From positions 1-41,376 of the forward strand of contig CALIMV010000061.1 of NCBI GenBank assembly GCA_938045275.1: a DNA stretch of 41,376 nt, written 5' to 3'. The notes beneath the pieces were generated by a model. The model was not told where the DNA came from. It saw only the letters and a list, made by a program, of their open reading frames with translations, and did not search any database. The translations under genes and the position numbers were made by a program. The stretch comes from an uncultured Granulosicoccaceae bacterium (GTDB lineage: Bacteria; Pseudomonadota; Gammaproteobacteria; Granulosicoccales; Granulosicoccaceae). Below, piece after piece: positions 26,418 through 35,824 of the stretch (position 1 is the first letter of the stretch; every line of letters begins with the position of its first letter).

Positions 26418-28415
26418 CTACGTTCGAACAGCCGTAGGAATCATAAAAGCAGCGAAGAACGTCACCAGCTCATCAAAATTGTCCAACGGTAGAACATTTG
26501 CAATGTGTTGATCTGGTCTGACTATGACCATACAACCATGAGCAGTATCGACACCACGTAATTCGAAAACGTTGGTACCGGATTTATGATCGATGCAAAA
26601 GCATTTCTCATAGTCATGTAAACTGTATCTCCCTTTAGTGGGAAATAGTAATTTTGGGACTTCAGTAATTTCAATGTCTGTATGTTGAAACACCGCTCTT
26701 ACGTCAATCACACTATCGATATCTTGGTTACCCGGGGTATATTGACGCAATGGTGAGTCATTGGAATTATTTAGTAGTCCACATAATCTCGATACTAGCG
26801 AGCTTTTTTCACTTGGCCGTGAATCCTCTGCAAACAAGAATACACGCCAACGACCATCAGCCTGAACCAGATGCCCTAATTCAACTGGTTTAGCATCACT
26901 TAAACGAATAACAGGTGCTGAATGAAAACGGGTCCCGACTTTGAAGCCTGTGGCCAAATGCTGATACTTATTGTTTGCACAAATGATAGACCGCTTATAT
27001 TGAATCTCAGTGCCAGCTGTATATCTGCCATGTTTAATAAAATACTGTTGAAGTTCCTCAGGCGCAATTGGCGTCTTTTTTGGGGTATTCGTAACTGTTC
27101 GATTTACCGCTTGACCCTTTTGCGCATCTGATTGGCTGGCAGAGCTAACAATCTTCGACCATTGTTGGTCAAACTCAATAAGCTCCTTGGCTACCGCCTG
27201 TCGTTCGCTGGTGTAGGAATGCAAAATATCCTCTGAACATTGACCCATAATGACACTAGCTAATTTCCAACCCAAATTAAAACTGTCCTGCATTGATACG
27301 TTCATGCCTTGCCCTGCTTTTGGGCTGTGTGTATGGCATGCATCTCCAGCAATAAACACACGTGGTGTTTGACAGCCTGAATCTGTTGGCGTCATATTGT
27401 CAAAGCGATCACAAAGACGCTGACCGATTTGGTAAACAGACCACCAGGCAATTTCTTTAATATCCAGGGTAAAAGGTTGAAATATGTTTTGTGCTTTGGC
27501 GATAAGGTCTTCAGAGGTAATATTTTTTGAATTTACGCGCTCGTTAACACCCAGCTCACCAAACTCCACATATAAGCGGAACAAGTATCCACCCTCACGC
27601 GGTATAAGTACGATGGACCCAAAAGTAGATTGAATTAAACACTTGAATCGCACATCAGGAAAATCGGTTACGGCCAGAACATCCATTACGCCCCAGGCTT
27701 GGTTAACTGAATCCCCTGCAAGCTCTAATCCAATCGATTCACGAACTACGCTACGCGCGCCATCACATCCTACGAGGTATCGTGTACGAATCTGTTCTAT
27801 CGATAGTTCTGATTGACTGCTATCATTATCGCCAGCCATAGTTTCAAAGCTAGCTTTAACAGGGTAATCACACACGCTTACTTTGTTTTCAGCGTCAACC
27901 ATTACTGAATTTAATTTTCGTGAATAGTGTGGATTCAACTGTGAAGCCGATGTATGCATGACATTAAGAAAAAAATCATGCACCCTTGCCTGATTCAAAA
28001 TCACGTGAGGAAACTCTGACAATCCGTCTTCGGTATCCTGTACTTTGTCGTGTCTGGCAATGTGATTTTTATTTGCCTTATGCGGCTTCCAAAATGCGGT
28101 CTCATTTACCCAATAAGCCTCTTTCAATACACGATCGACAAATCCGAATGCATTAAACATTTCCATGTTTCTACAAGCGATTCCGTCAGCCTGGCCTAAC
28201 TGAAGCGGCCCTGCCTTCTGATCGACTATACAAACATTAATCGAATCAAATGAACTGAGCTGCGCTGCCAGCGTAAGCCCGGCCGGGCCACAACCAACGA
28301 TAAGCACATCAACCTCTTTTGGTAATGGAACAATTGGTTGACTGGAATCATCGCTCCTGGTTTGCCAATTGGTTGCCGGGTCACCGGGTACGAATCCGTT
28401 GAGATGAAATTGCAT
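26418..28415 (-). CDS. FAD-dependent aromatic monooxygenase (phenol 2-monooxygenase/MobA-like)
   Basis: 665 aa. Seen: VLIVGCGPAGLTLAAQL (FAD/GxGxxG), LVGCDGARSVVRESIGL (DG motif), VFIAGDACHTHSPKAGQGMNVSMQD (GD motif), and a C-terminal thioredoxin-like dimerisation domain, all as in class A phenol hydroxylases. The start MQFHLNGFVPGDP and the overall length resemble 3-hydroxybenzoate 4-monooxygenase. Reaction: NAD(P)H-driven ring hydroxylation. The exact aromatic substrate cannot be read. A TATAAT-like -10 lies at 28439-28444 on the minus strand, so it may have its own promoter despite the SDR gene upstream. No ring-cleavage dioxygenase is nearby, which leaves both degradation and biosynthesis open. 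Confidence 0.9.
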   Translation of the reverse strand: MQFHLNGFVPGDPATNWQTRSDDSSQPIVPLPKEVDVLIVGCGPAGLTLAAQLSSFDSINVCIVDQKAGPLQLGQADGIACRNMEMFNAFGFVDRVLKEAYWVNETAFWKPHKANKNHIARHDKVQDTEDGLSEFPHVILNQARVHDFFLNVMHTSASQLNPHYSRKLNSVMVDAENKVSVCDYPVKASFETMAGDNDSSQSELSIEQIRTRYLVGCDGARSVVRESIGLELAGDSVNQAWGVMDVLAVTDFPDVRFKCLIQSTFGSIVLIPREGGYLFRLYVEFGELGVNERVNSKNITSEDLIAKAQNIFQPFTLDIKEIAWWSVYQIGQRLCDRFDNMTPTDSGCQTPRVFIAGDACHTHSPKAGQGMNVSMQDSFNLGWKLASVIMGQCSEDILHSYTSERQAVAKELIEFDQQWSKIVSSASQSDAQKGQAVNRTVTNTPKKTPIAPEELQQYFIKHGRYTAGTEIQYKRSIICANNKYQHLATGFKVGTRFHSAPVIRLSDAKPVELGHLVQADGRWRVFLFAEDSRPSEKSSLVSRLCGLLNNSNDSPLRQYTPGNQDIDSVIDVRAVFQHTDIEITEVPKLLFPTKGRYSLHDYEKCFCIDHKSGTNVFELRGVDTAHGCMVIVRPDQHIANVLPLDNFDELVTFFAAFMIPTAVRT

Positions 28416-28574
28416 AGCTAAAGTACAGTGAATGTCGAATTATAAAATAATACTACCGTGCTTAGTTTTTGTAGTACATCATCAGCAGGATGAAGCGTTG
28501 CGGTTGCGTTAATGCGAACCCAATGCGCCTTATGAAACACTTGTGTCGTATTCCTCTGGCGACCGAACCCCATT

Positions 28575-29339
28575 TTATTTTGGCGCTAGCCTGACCGCAC
28601 CATCAATGCGAATATTTGTACCATTCAAATATTGATTTTCAACTATTTGCGTAACCAGTAAAGCAAATTCTTCTGGATTACCCAACCTTTGCGGGAACGG
28701 AACCTCAGCAGCAATTTTTTTTGTAACCTCTTCTGGCAAGCCCTCCATCATGGGTGTATTAAATAGACCAGGGGCTATTGCCATGACGCGGATTGCTGAC
28801 TGTGCGAATTCTCGAGCAACGGGTAGTGTCATTGACGCTATAGCGCCTTTAGATGCTGAATAAGCAGACTGACCTATTTGTCCATCCTGCCATGCAACCG
28901 ATGAAGTGTTTATGATTACTCCCCTTTCACCATTATCTAACGGATCTAAAGCCATCATGAGTTTGGCAGCATGACTCATTACATAGTAAGTACCGAGTAG
29001 GTTGACGTTGATTGTTTTCTCAAAAACATCAACCGACAATTTACTCTCTCGACCAACCACGCGCGCCGCCAACCCTATACCGGCGCAGTTGACAACAACC
29101 CGTGGCGCACTGCCAAGCAACTGCTCTGCATTGTTAACGGCGTTATTGACTGCACTTTCATTGGCGACATCTACCTCTATGCATTTACCACCAATAGATT
29201 CAGCCACTGCTTCTGCTCGTTTAACATCAAGATCGAGAACCGCAACTCGAGCCCCCCGGTTTGCCAGCAATCGAGCTGTTGCCTCACCCAGCCCACTGCC
29301 ACCACCTGTAACCAATGCCGTTGTTCCGGAAATATTCAT
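28575..29339 (-). CDS. SDR oxidoreductase (type-2 3-hydroxyacyl-CoA dehydrogenase-like)
   Basis: 254 aa. Seen: TGGGSGLG, VLDLD at the end of strand two (Asp, so NAD-preferring), NCAG, catalytic INTSS and YSASK, and FNTPMMEGLPEEVTKK followed by FPQRLGNPEEFA as in the mitochondrial HSD10 / 3-hydroxy-2-methylbutyryl-CoA dehydrogenase group. Likely oxidises a 3-hydroxyacyl-CoA or similar alcohol. First gene of the minus-strand group that continues with the FAD monooxygenase, 159 bases on. A perfect dyad at 29379-29391 lies upstream. Confidence 0.88.
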   Translation of the reverse strand: MNISGTTALVTGGGSGLGEATARLLANRGARVAVLDLDVKRAEAVAESIGGKCIEVDVANESAVNNAVNNAEQLLGSAPRVVVNCAGIGLAARVVGRESKLSVDVFEKTINVNLLGTYYVMSHAAKLMMALDPLDNGERGVIINTSSVAWQDGQIGQSAYSASKGAIASMTLPVAREFAQSAIRVMAIAPGLFNTPMMEGLPEEVTKKIAAEVPFPQRLGNPEEFALLVTQIVENQYLNGTNIRIDGAVRLAPK

Positions 29340-29378
29340 GGGCGTTGCCTTTAATAGTTAACTCAATATATCGCCAAG

Positions 29379-29391
29379 TATAGTCACTATA
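29379..29391. promoter_or_regulatory. Dyad upstream of the SDR gene
   Basis: TATAGT-C-ACTATA is a perfect 13-base palindrome, 40 bases before the SDR start and in the divergent region shared with the nucleotide kinase gene. Possible operator; regulator unknown. Confidence 0.35.
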
Positions 29392-29556
29392 ACGGGCGCT
29401 TGGGCAAAGGCATTTTCCAAAGACTTGATTCAACTCTTTACCAATTCAAATGGGCTGGATTGTTTGTGTACGTCGCTCAACTAATCATATTTTGACTAAA
29501 TCAGCTACAATGCATGGACCAGTTTGATATTCAATGTGCGCATTTAATAAACTTCA

Positions 29557-30606
29557 ATGACAGTTTCAACAGAGTTACCACCAAATACCTACTATATTGA
29601 AGTCTCTGAAGCAGGTTTACCTGAAGTAGACGGACTGTATGTACCTTCAACCGCACCCGCTGCAGAATCTGAATCCGGAACACTTTCTACTGTTGGCTAT
29701 TGGAATAGCAGATTTGCCTGGGACCGGGCTGATGGAAAGAGCGCCAGAAGCCCTGCGCTGTCTTATTCCAACAGTTATAAATCGTGGCGTATCTGCCGCC
29801 TCGATGGACACCTCGCGTACGACAATACTTGCGACGACTTGCTTCCACCTACAACAGCTAATTGGCATGTCTACAAGAAAGGTGTAGCACCTGCCCCAAA
29901 AATTGTGCTCCATCATTTCGACCCTAGAATGCCGTGTCCTCGGCCCAATGTCGTGTTTGTTATTGGCGGCCCTGGAAGTGGAAAGGGAACCATGTGCGAA
30001 CTTGCCGAAGAACAGCTGGGGTGGGCTCATTTGTCAACAGGCGAGCTGCTACGAGCAGAACTCAGTAACAACGGGCCAAAATCTGCAACTATTGAGGAAT
30101 ACATTGCCAAAGGAGAATTGGTTCCAAATGAAATCATGGTGACCTTGCTTAATGACGCTATGGATCGCCACATTAGAAGCACAGGCAATTTAAATTTCTT
30201 ATTAGATGGCTTCCCTCGATCACTGAACAATATGGAAGCCTGGTACGATATTTTTGGTAGGGATTCTGAATTACCGACTATGTTGTACTTTGAGTGCCCC
30301 TATGAAGTTCTCGAAAAACGAATTATAGGCAGAGCTAAATATTCAGGGCGTACTGACGATAATGTTGAAAGTCTAAAACTGCGATTCGATACGTACAAAT
30401 CAGAGACTTTACCTACTGTGGAGTTGTTCAGAAAGAACGATAAATGCATCGAGATTGATTCAAGCCCCGACCGTGAATCAGTCTACGCTGAAGTTGTTGA
30501 ATGTCTGTCTGATTACACCGATAAAAAACGTGTGGACCAGCCACTAACTGACAAATCTAAAATTTTGTTGGGCTTAAAGCCGTATCCCAAATCACCAAAG
30601 ACATAA
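29557..30606 (+). CDS. Eukaryotic-type UMP-CMP kinase with an extra N-terminal domain
   Basis: 349 aa. The C-terminal half (about 121-330) is a nucleoside monophosphate kinase: Walker A GGPGSGKGT (137-145), STGELLRAE, LDGFPRS (216-222), and a short lid GRTDDN (264-269) as in eukaryotic UMP-CMP kinases. FDPRMPCPRPNVVFVI leads into it. Residues 1-118 form an added domain, starting YYIEVSEAGLPEVDGLYVP, with SWRIC, PPTTANWHVY and APAPKIV; it resembles small domains I recall from algal and protist proteins. Reaction: ATP plus UMP/CMP to the diphosphates. Bacteria normally use PyrH and Cmk for this, so the gene is unexpected. Ribosome site is poor. Convergent with the LysR gene. Confidence 0.85.
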   Translation: MTVSTELPPNTYYIEVSEAGLPEVDGLYVPSTAPAAESESGTLSTVGYWNSRFAWDRADGKSARSPALSYSNSYKSWRICRLDGHLAYDNTCDDLLPPTTANWHVYKKGVAPAPKIVLHHFDPRMPCPRPNVVFVIGGPGSGKGTMCELAEEQLGWAHLSTGELLRAELSNNGPKSATIEEYIAKGELVPNEIMVTLLNDAMDRHIRSTGNLNFLLDGFPRSLNNMEAWYDIFGRDSELPTMLYFECPYEVLEKRIIGRAKYSGRTDDNVESLKLRFDTYKSETLPTVELFRKNDKCIEIDSSPDRESVYAEVVECLSDYTDKKRVDQPLTDKSKILLGLKPYPKSPKT

Positions 30607-30685
30607 TCGCACTACATTAAAGATTTCAATAGAATCTACTGGTCATACGGAAAAACGAAATAGTGAATGTATTCTGAACATTAGG

Positions 30686-31573
30686 CTAAGCAGTTAATCT
30701 CTGCCAAATCTGATCACACGCGAAACTTCGTTTTTTGCGCGCCACGTAGGCTACGATGTCAATTTCAGCGCGTATTTTGGGCTGTTCAAGCGCAACCAGT
30801 TTATCGCTGTAATCAGAATGCAATAAGCTTGCTGGTATCCATCCCAATCCCATATTACGAGCTGCACAATCGGCGACAAAATGCGCCATTTCAGTTTCTA
30901 CTACCAGATCACCCAATAATTGGGTTCTTGACTGATCCAAAATCTCACTGACAATTTTCGAAAAGTATGCCTTTGACGAATACATCAGCAACGGTATTGA
31001 TTTCAGCGTATCAATCTCTGCATCCCGCTGAATATGAGCGCCATTAGCGGCTATGACAGGTACTAGCTGATCTGTTTCTATTACGTGAGATAAGTAATGG
31101 CGAGTATCGAAATGCCGAGGTAGACGATTGGATTGGTAACATATCAGTACATCCGAATAACCGGCCAGGAACGCGGCGACGACATCTGATAACCCACTGA
31201 TGTGTGTTTCCAGGTTAATGCCTAAATCGTTGCACCAAACGTCCCACCAGTCACCAAGTTGAGCAGCAGCAATCGTTTGCGTTACCGAAAGGCGTATCGT
31301 TGATCTGGATTCACTTTTGAAACCGGTAAGACTCGCACGCGCATCCATTAAGCGTGCTACGGTATCTCGAGCTTCACTTTCAAACCGCTTGCCCTCTGCC
31401 GTTAAATGCGCCGGCACCGTACCGCGTTCAATCAAAGTAACCCCGAGCCAGCTTTCGAGTGCTCGTATGCGCCTGCTAAAGGCTGCCTGAGATATATTGC
31501 GGCGACTTGCTGCCTGTGTGAAATGCCTGGTATCTGCCACAGCAAGGAAATCTTGTAGCCAATTTATATCCAT
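30686..31573 (-). CDS. LysR-family transcriptional regulator
   Basis: 295 aa. An N-terminal winged helix (DINWLQDFLAVADTRHFTQAASRRNISQAAFSRRIRALESWLGVTLIERG) is followed by a periplasmic-binding-like effector domain. The divergent arrangement with the TRAP transporter genes, and a T-N11-A dyad between them, suggest that it controls uptake of the transporter's substrate. Effector unknown. Confidence 0.93.
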   Translation of the reverse strand: MDINWLQDFLAVADTRHFTQAASRRNISQAAFSRRIRALESWLGVTLIERGTVPAHLTAEGKRFESEARDTVARLMDARASLTGFKSESRSTIRLSVTQTIAAAQLGDWWDVWCNDLGINLETHISGLSDVVAAFLAGYSDVLICYQSNRLPRHFDTRHYLSHVIETDQLVPVIAANGAHIQRDAEIDTLKSIPLLMYSSKAYFSKIVSEILDQSRTQLLGDLVVETEMAHFVADCAARNMGLGWIPASLLHSDYSDKLVALEQPKIRAEIDIVAYVARKKRSFACDQIWQRLTA

Positions 31574-31672
31574 ACGGGTAATCTTACGTGTTGATCATTA
31601 TACGAATAATGCATGACATTACCAAGTTAAACACAAATATCGTGCACAAATTCAAATTATTTAGATAATCTT

Positions 31673-31716
31673 ATGCAATTATTGCATTGGAATTCAAATC
31701 CAAACAGTTTCATACT
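31673..31716 (+). promoter_or_regulatory. LysR T-N11-A box and putative TRAP promoter
   Basis: ATGCAAT-T-ATTGCAT (31673-31687) is a perfect 15-base dyad with the LysR pattern T-N11-A (31674 to 31686). It directly abuts a weak -35 TTGGAA (31687-31692) and -10 CATACT (31711-31716, spacer 18) reading towards the TRAP genes. This is a typical activator-dependent layout. A further AT-rich dyad, ATTAT-N4-ATAAT, lies at 31597-31610, close to the LysR start. Confidence 0.55.
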
Positions 31717-31858
31717 GGCTGCACTCTCGATATGTGCATACTCGCCGTACCCAAAACGACGATTAACGGCAGTTATTGCCTGATTTTTAAGCACAGCGAG
31801 ATCACATGCACGGGTGCTTGCGCACCTGTCATTTAGATAACCTAGTTGGAGAAATATT

Positions 31859-32827
31859 TTGAATAAGTTCATGAAGGTATTGGGTCTAGCCACCCTGACC
31901 ACTGTTGCTGCCAGTCCTGTGAGTGCCCAAGATCAGCAGTTCATCTCGATCGGCACTGGTGGTGTTACCGGAGTTTACTACCCTACCGGTGGCGCAATCT
32001 GCCGTTTGGTTAATAAGAATCGTAAAGAACATGGTATTCGTTGCTCAGTTGAATCTACTGGTGGGTCGGTCTACAACATCAACACTGTCAGAGCGGGTGA
32101 ACTAGAATTCGGTGTAGCACAATCCGACTGGCAGTACCACGCATACAACGGCACATCAAAATTTGAAGATCAAGGTAAATTTGAAGACCTTCGAGCAGTA
32201 TTTTCAGTTCATGCAGAGCCATTTACGCTGATTGCTCGTGCAGATTCTGGTGTAGACGGCTTTGAGTCGCTGAAAGGCAAAAAAGTCAATGTTGGAAACC
32301 CGGGTTCAGGTCAACGCGCCACTATGGAAGTTGTGATGGATGGCTTTGGCATGACAATGGACGATTTTGCAGTAGCGGCTGAACTAAAAGGCTCAGAAAT
32401 GGCACAAGCGGTTTGTGACGGCAAAATTGATGCAATGATCTATGTAGTCGGTCACCCCGCCGCCGCCGTTAAAGAAGCAGCCACAACTTGTGATGTTCAG
32501 TTGGTTTCGGTAGCTGGTGAGCCAATCGACAAGCTTATCGCTGATAACTCTTACTATCGAGTAGCCACCGTTCCAGGCGGTACTTACAAAGGCACTGACG
32601 ACGATGTAACTACTTTTGGTGTAGGCGCAACTTTTGTCTCTTCTGCCGAAGTTTCAGAAGAAGCTGTTTACACAGTTGTAAAAGCTGTGTTTGATAACTT
32701 CGATGATTTTAAGAAGCTTCACCCTGCTTTCGCCAACTTGAAAGAAGAGGAAATGATAGCTGATGGTCTGTCTGCTCCATTGCACGACGGCGCTGTAAAA
32801 TACTACAAAGAACGAGGTTGGATGTAA
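31859..32827 (+). CDS. TRAP transporter binding protein, TAXI family
   Basis: 322 aa. TTG 31859 is taken as start because GGAG lies 7 bases before it; ATG 31871 would be too far. Signal peptide with cleavage likely after VSA (residue 23). Seen: FISIGTGGVTGVYYPTGGAICRLVN, the TAXI opening, and TGGSVYNINTVRAGELEFGVAQSD. Family knowledge: TAXI proteins deliver organic acids or amino acids (substrate varied) to a fused TRAP permease, driven by an ion gradient. Followed by two hairpins and the permease gene. Confidence 0.92.
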   Translation: MNKFMKVLGLATLTTVAASPVSAQDQQFISIGTGGVTGVYYPTGGAICRLVNKNRKEHGIRCSVESTGGSVYNINTVRAGELEFGVAQSDWQYHAYNGTSKFEDQGKFEDLRAVFSVHAEPFTLIARADSGVDGFESLKGKKVNVGNPGSGQRATMEVVMDGFGMTMDDFAVAAELKGSEMAQAVCDGKIDAMIYVVGHPAAAVKEAATTCDVQLVSVAGEPIDKLIADNSYYRVATVPGGTYKGTDDDVTTFGVGATFVSSAEVSEEAVYTVVKAVFDNFDDFKKLHPAFANLKEEEMIADGLSAPLHDGAVKYYKERGWM

Positions 32828-32829
32828 TT

Positions 32830-32872
32830 AGGCGTTAACGCCTGAGGCGGTCGCGTCATAAGACGTGACCGC
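32830..32872 (+). repeat. Double hairpin between TRAP binding-protein and permease genes
   Basis: AGGCGTTAACGCCT (32830-32843) is a perfect 14-base palindrome. Next comes a stem GCGGTCGCGTC (32847-32857) with GACGTGACCGC (32862-32872), 11 pairs with one G-U and an ATAA loop. No T-tract follows. Probable attenuator or message-stabilising element that keeps the binding protein in excess over the permease. Confidence 0.6.
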
Positions 32873-32978
32873 TGTTCATCTCAGCAAAAATAACACTGCA
32901 ATTGGTTGTGCCCTTCTTTTTAGTTCAAGCTTTAATGCCACATACCAATCGTCAATAATAAAATTTTGAGAATTGGTT

Positions 32979-35615
32979 ATGAGCACAACTGATCCAAACC
33001 CTTCAAGTAATAACTCACCTTCATCTGCAGCAGATGACATGGTTGCGCAGATCGAAACTGGTGGTCGAGATGCCCATGGATTTGCAGGCAAACTAATACT
33101 GGTTGTGGCATTTCTGTGGGCCGTTTTCCAACTGTATATTGCCTCCTCGATTCCGTATTTCTTGACAGAAAAACTCGGTTTTAATGTTGTATTCAACAAT
33201 CAGGCTGCCAGGCAAATACATCTCGGCTTTGCCTTGTTTCTGGCGATGCTGGCCTTCCCGCTTTTCAAATCGTCAGCCAAAGACCGTGTGCCAGTTTATG
33301 ACTGGATTTTGGCTATCGTGGCCACAAGTTGCTGTTTGTATTTACTCGTGTTTAAGGTTGAAATAGCTGGTCGCGCAGGATTACCAACCACAGCCGATCT
33401 CGTCATATCAATTACCGGTATGTTGTGTCTTGCCATAGCTGTCTATCGATCTTTGGGTCTGCCACTGATGCTGGTAGCGAGTGTATTTGTGTTCTACGTG
33501 TTCGCTGGTCATTTTTCGTGGATGCCTGATGCAATACAATGGAAAGGTGCATCAGTAAACAAAGCAATGTGGCATTTCTGGATGCAAACCGAAGGTGTGT
33601 TCGGTGTTGCACTCGGTGTTGCGGCATCGATGATTTTTCTGTTTGTTCTTTTTGGCTCGTTACTCGAAAAAGCCGGTGCTGGCGGGTATTTTATTAAGTT
33701 GGCATTTGCTCTGCTTGGGCATTTTCGCGGTGGGCCAGCCAAAGCCGCGGTGGTAGCGTCGGCGTTGTCCGGACTCTACTCCGGTTCATCGATAGCAAAC
33801 GTGGTAACAACCGGAACTTTTACAATACCACTAATGAAACGCACCGGTTTTTCACCAGAAAAATCTGGTGCTGTTGAAGTTGCCTCTTCTACCAATGGTC
33901 AATTAACGCCACCTGTAATGGGTGCGGCAGCGTTTCTTATTTCAGAATTTACCGGCGTGTCTTACCCTGAGTTGGTCAAACACGCCTTTTTACCTGCGGT
34001 TATCTCCTATATCGCACTGGTTTATATCGTTCATCTCGAGGCGCTAAAACTGAACTTGCAAGGCATGACAAAGCCATCAGCGGTGGGAACACTCGCACAG
34101 CGACTCTCGGGTGTATTGTTCGGCTTTCTGGCCATGCTTGTATTGGCGGGTATTGTTTATTTCGGACTCGGCTGGATCAAGACGGCTTTTCCTGGCATGG
34201 GCTTTTGGACTGCTGTAGGTTTGTTTCTGGTTGCGTATTTGTTTCTTTTGTTTCTTGCATCCAAACGTCCTGATCTGGCTGTGGATGACCCTAATGCCCC
34301 GATGACTGAATTGCCACGTGCAGGTGACGTTGCTATCACGGGTTATCACTACGTTCTGCCGATCATTATATTAATTTGGTGCATTCTGATTGAACGCTTG
34401 TCCCCGACGCTCTCTGCGTATTGGGCCACTGTTGCAATGATATTCGTCGTGCTGACGCAAAAGCCATTGAAAGCAATATTTCGTGGGCAAGGCTCATTGG
34501 GACAAGCGTTTACTTCCGGTGTTCGTGATTTTGTTGATGGCATGATTGCTGGGTCTCGCAATATGATTGGTATTGGCGTGGCCACTGGTGCTGCGGGTGT
34601 TATCGTTGGTACGGTATCACTGACTGGTGCCCACCAGGTGGTTGGTGAGTTTGTGGAATTTCTCTCAGGTGGTCATTTGTTACCAATGTTGTTATTGGTT
34701 GCCGTCATGAGCCTGATTCTTGGCATGGGGCTTCCAACAACGGCCAACTATATTGTTGTGTCGTCGTTAATGGCTCCGGTAATTGTTTCTGTTGGTGCTC
34801 AATCGGGTTTGGTTGTTCCGCTAGTCGCTGTTCATCTGTTCGTGTTCTATTTCGGAATTCTCGCTGACGATACACCACCGGTGGGTTTGGCAGCGTTTGC
34901 AGCTGCTGCCATATCCGGCGGTGATCCGATTAAAACTGGTGTTCAAGGCTTTACATACGACATTAGAACAGCGCTGTTACCATTTCTATTTATATTCAAT
35001 ACTGAATTATTGCTTATTGATGTGGGGCTCTTCAAAGCAGTCTTCATATTCCTGGTATCGGTTGTCGCCATGATGTTGTTCGCGGCAGCAACTCAAGGAT
35101 ATTTTTTAGCCCGCAGCCGATGGTATGAAACTCTGGCCTTGGTGCTAATTTCACTAACTCTGTTCAGACCCGGTTTCTGGCTGGATAAAGTCCAGGACCC
35201 ATACGAAAATATAGCCGGCACTGAAGCCGCTACTGTTGTTGGTGAAATGCCCGCGGGGAGTCATTTAAGGATGGTTATTAGCGGTCCTGATTTTGACGAT
35301 GCAGATAAAACACTGCAACGCACGGTGCTGGTACCGATCGGCGACGAAGCCGATGGAGCACAGCGACTGGATGCTGCCGGGTTAATGGTATCGAATATTG
35401 ATGATAAAGCCGTATTAGAAGAGCCAATGGCTGGAACACAGTTCTTTTCAGAATTATCAGACTACGACTTCTACGGTGATGAACCCGTCGAAATTGCCCA
35501 TGTTCAAAAAGAGGCGAAACGCTGGTTTAAGGAAGTATTTTATATCCCTGCATTACTGTTATTAGGACTGGTTATTCTGCTGCAACGACGACGGCAAACT
35601 GTTCCGGCATTTTAA
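32979..35615 (+). CDS. TRAP transporter fused permease (DctQM type) with C-terminal DUF3394 domain
   Basis: 878 aa from ATG 32979, with GAG eight bases upstream; TTG 32973 is the alternative. Small and large TRAP membrane subunits are joined in one chain with many hydrophobic helices. Seen in the large part: GSSIANVVTTGTFTIPLMKRTGFSPE, SSTNGQLTPPVMGAAAF and LGMGLPTTANYIV, all typical. After the last TRAP helices, from about residue 660, comes a soluble segment (VVGEMPAGSHLRMVISGPDFDD...) and a final helix, as in DUF3394. Works with the TAXI protein upstream in the inner membrane. Substrate unknown. Confidence 0.92.
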   Translation: MSTTDPNPSSNNSPSSAADDMVAQIETGGRDAHGFAGKLILVVAFLWAVFQLYIASSIPYFLTEKLGFNVVFNNQAARQIHLGFALFLAMLAFPLFKSSAKDRVPVYDWILAIVATSCCLYLLVFKVEIAGRAGLPTTADLVISITGMLCLAIAVYRSLGLPLMLVASVFVFYVFAGHFSWMPDAIQWKGASVNKAMWHFWMQTEGVFGVALGVAASMIFLFVLFGSLLEKAGAGGYFIKLAFALLGHFRGGPAKAAVVASALSGLYSGSSIANVVTTGTFTIPLMKRTGFSPEKSGAVEVASSTNGQLTPPVMGAAAFLISEFTGVSYPELVKHAFLPAVISYIALVYIVHLEALKLNLQGMTKPSAVGTLAQRLSGVLFGFLAMLVLAGIVYFGLGWIKTAFPGMGFWTAVGLFLVAYLFLLFLASKRPDLAVDDPNAPMTELPRAGDVAITGYHYVLPIIILIWCILIERLSPTLSAYWATVAMIFVVLTQKPLKAIFRGQGSLGQAFTSGVRDFVDGMIAGSRNMIGIGVATGAAGVIVGTVSLTGAHQVVGEFVEFLSGGHLLPMLLLVAVMSLILGMGLPTTANYIVVSSLMAPVIVSVGAQSGLVVPLVAVHLFVFYFGILADDTPPVGLAAFAAAAISGGDPIKTGVQGFTYDIRTALLPFLFIFNTELLLIDVGLFKAVFIFLVSVVAMMLFAAATQGYFLARSRWYETLALVLISLTLFRPGFWLDKVQDPYENIAGTEAATVVGEMPAGSHLRMVISGPDFDDADKTLQRTVLVPIGDEADGAQRLDAAGLMVSNIDDKAVLEEPMAGTQFFSELSDYDFYGDEPVEIAHVQKEAKRWFKEVFYIPALLLLGLVILLQRRRQTVPAF

Positions 35616-35632
35616 CAACCGTAGGCCCATCC

Positions 35633-35664
35633 AAAGTGAGAGTTACGTCGGTAGCTCTCACTTT
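35633..35664 (+). terminator. Terminator after the TRAP operon
   Basis: AAAGTGAGAG (35633-35642) and CTCTCACTTT (35655-35664) form a perfect 10-bp stem, 18 bases after the permease stop. T-tract is short. Confidence 0.65.
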
Positions 35665-35824
35665 ACAAGCAACAGTTACAACAAATTGAATAAATAGTAG
35701 CGCGTTCCATCAGCCAGTTTTTATAGCCCTGCAAACCGAATACAAAAACCAACATTTTTCACTGACATGATCGGGATAAATCGAAACTTCATGCTCGCAT
35801 CTGTCAAGGCAAAAAAATAGAGAC

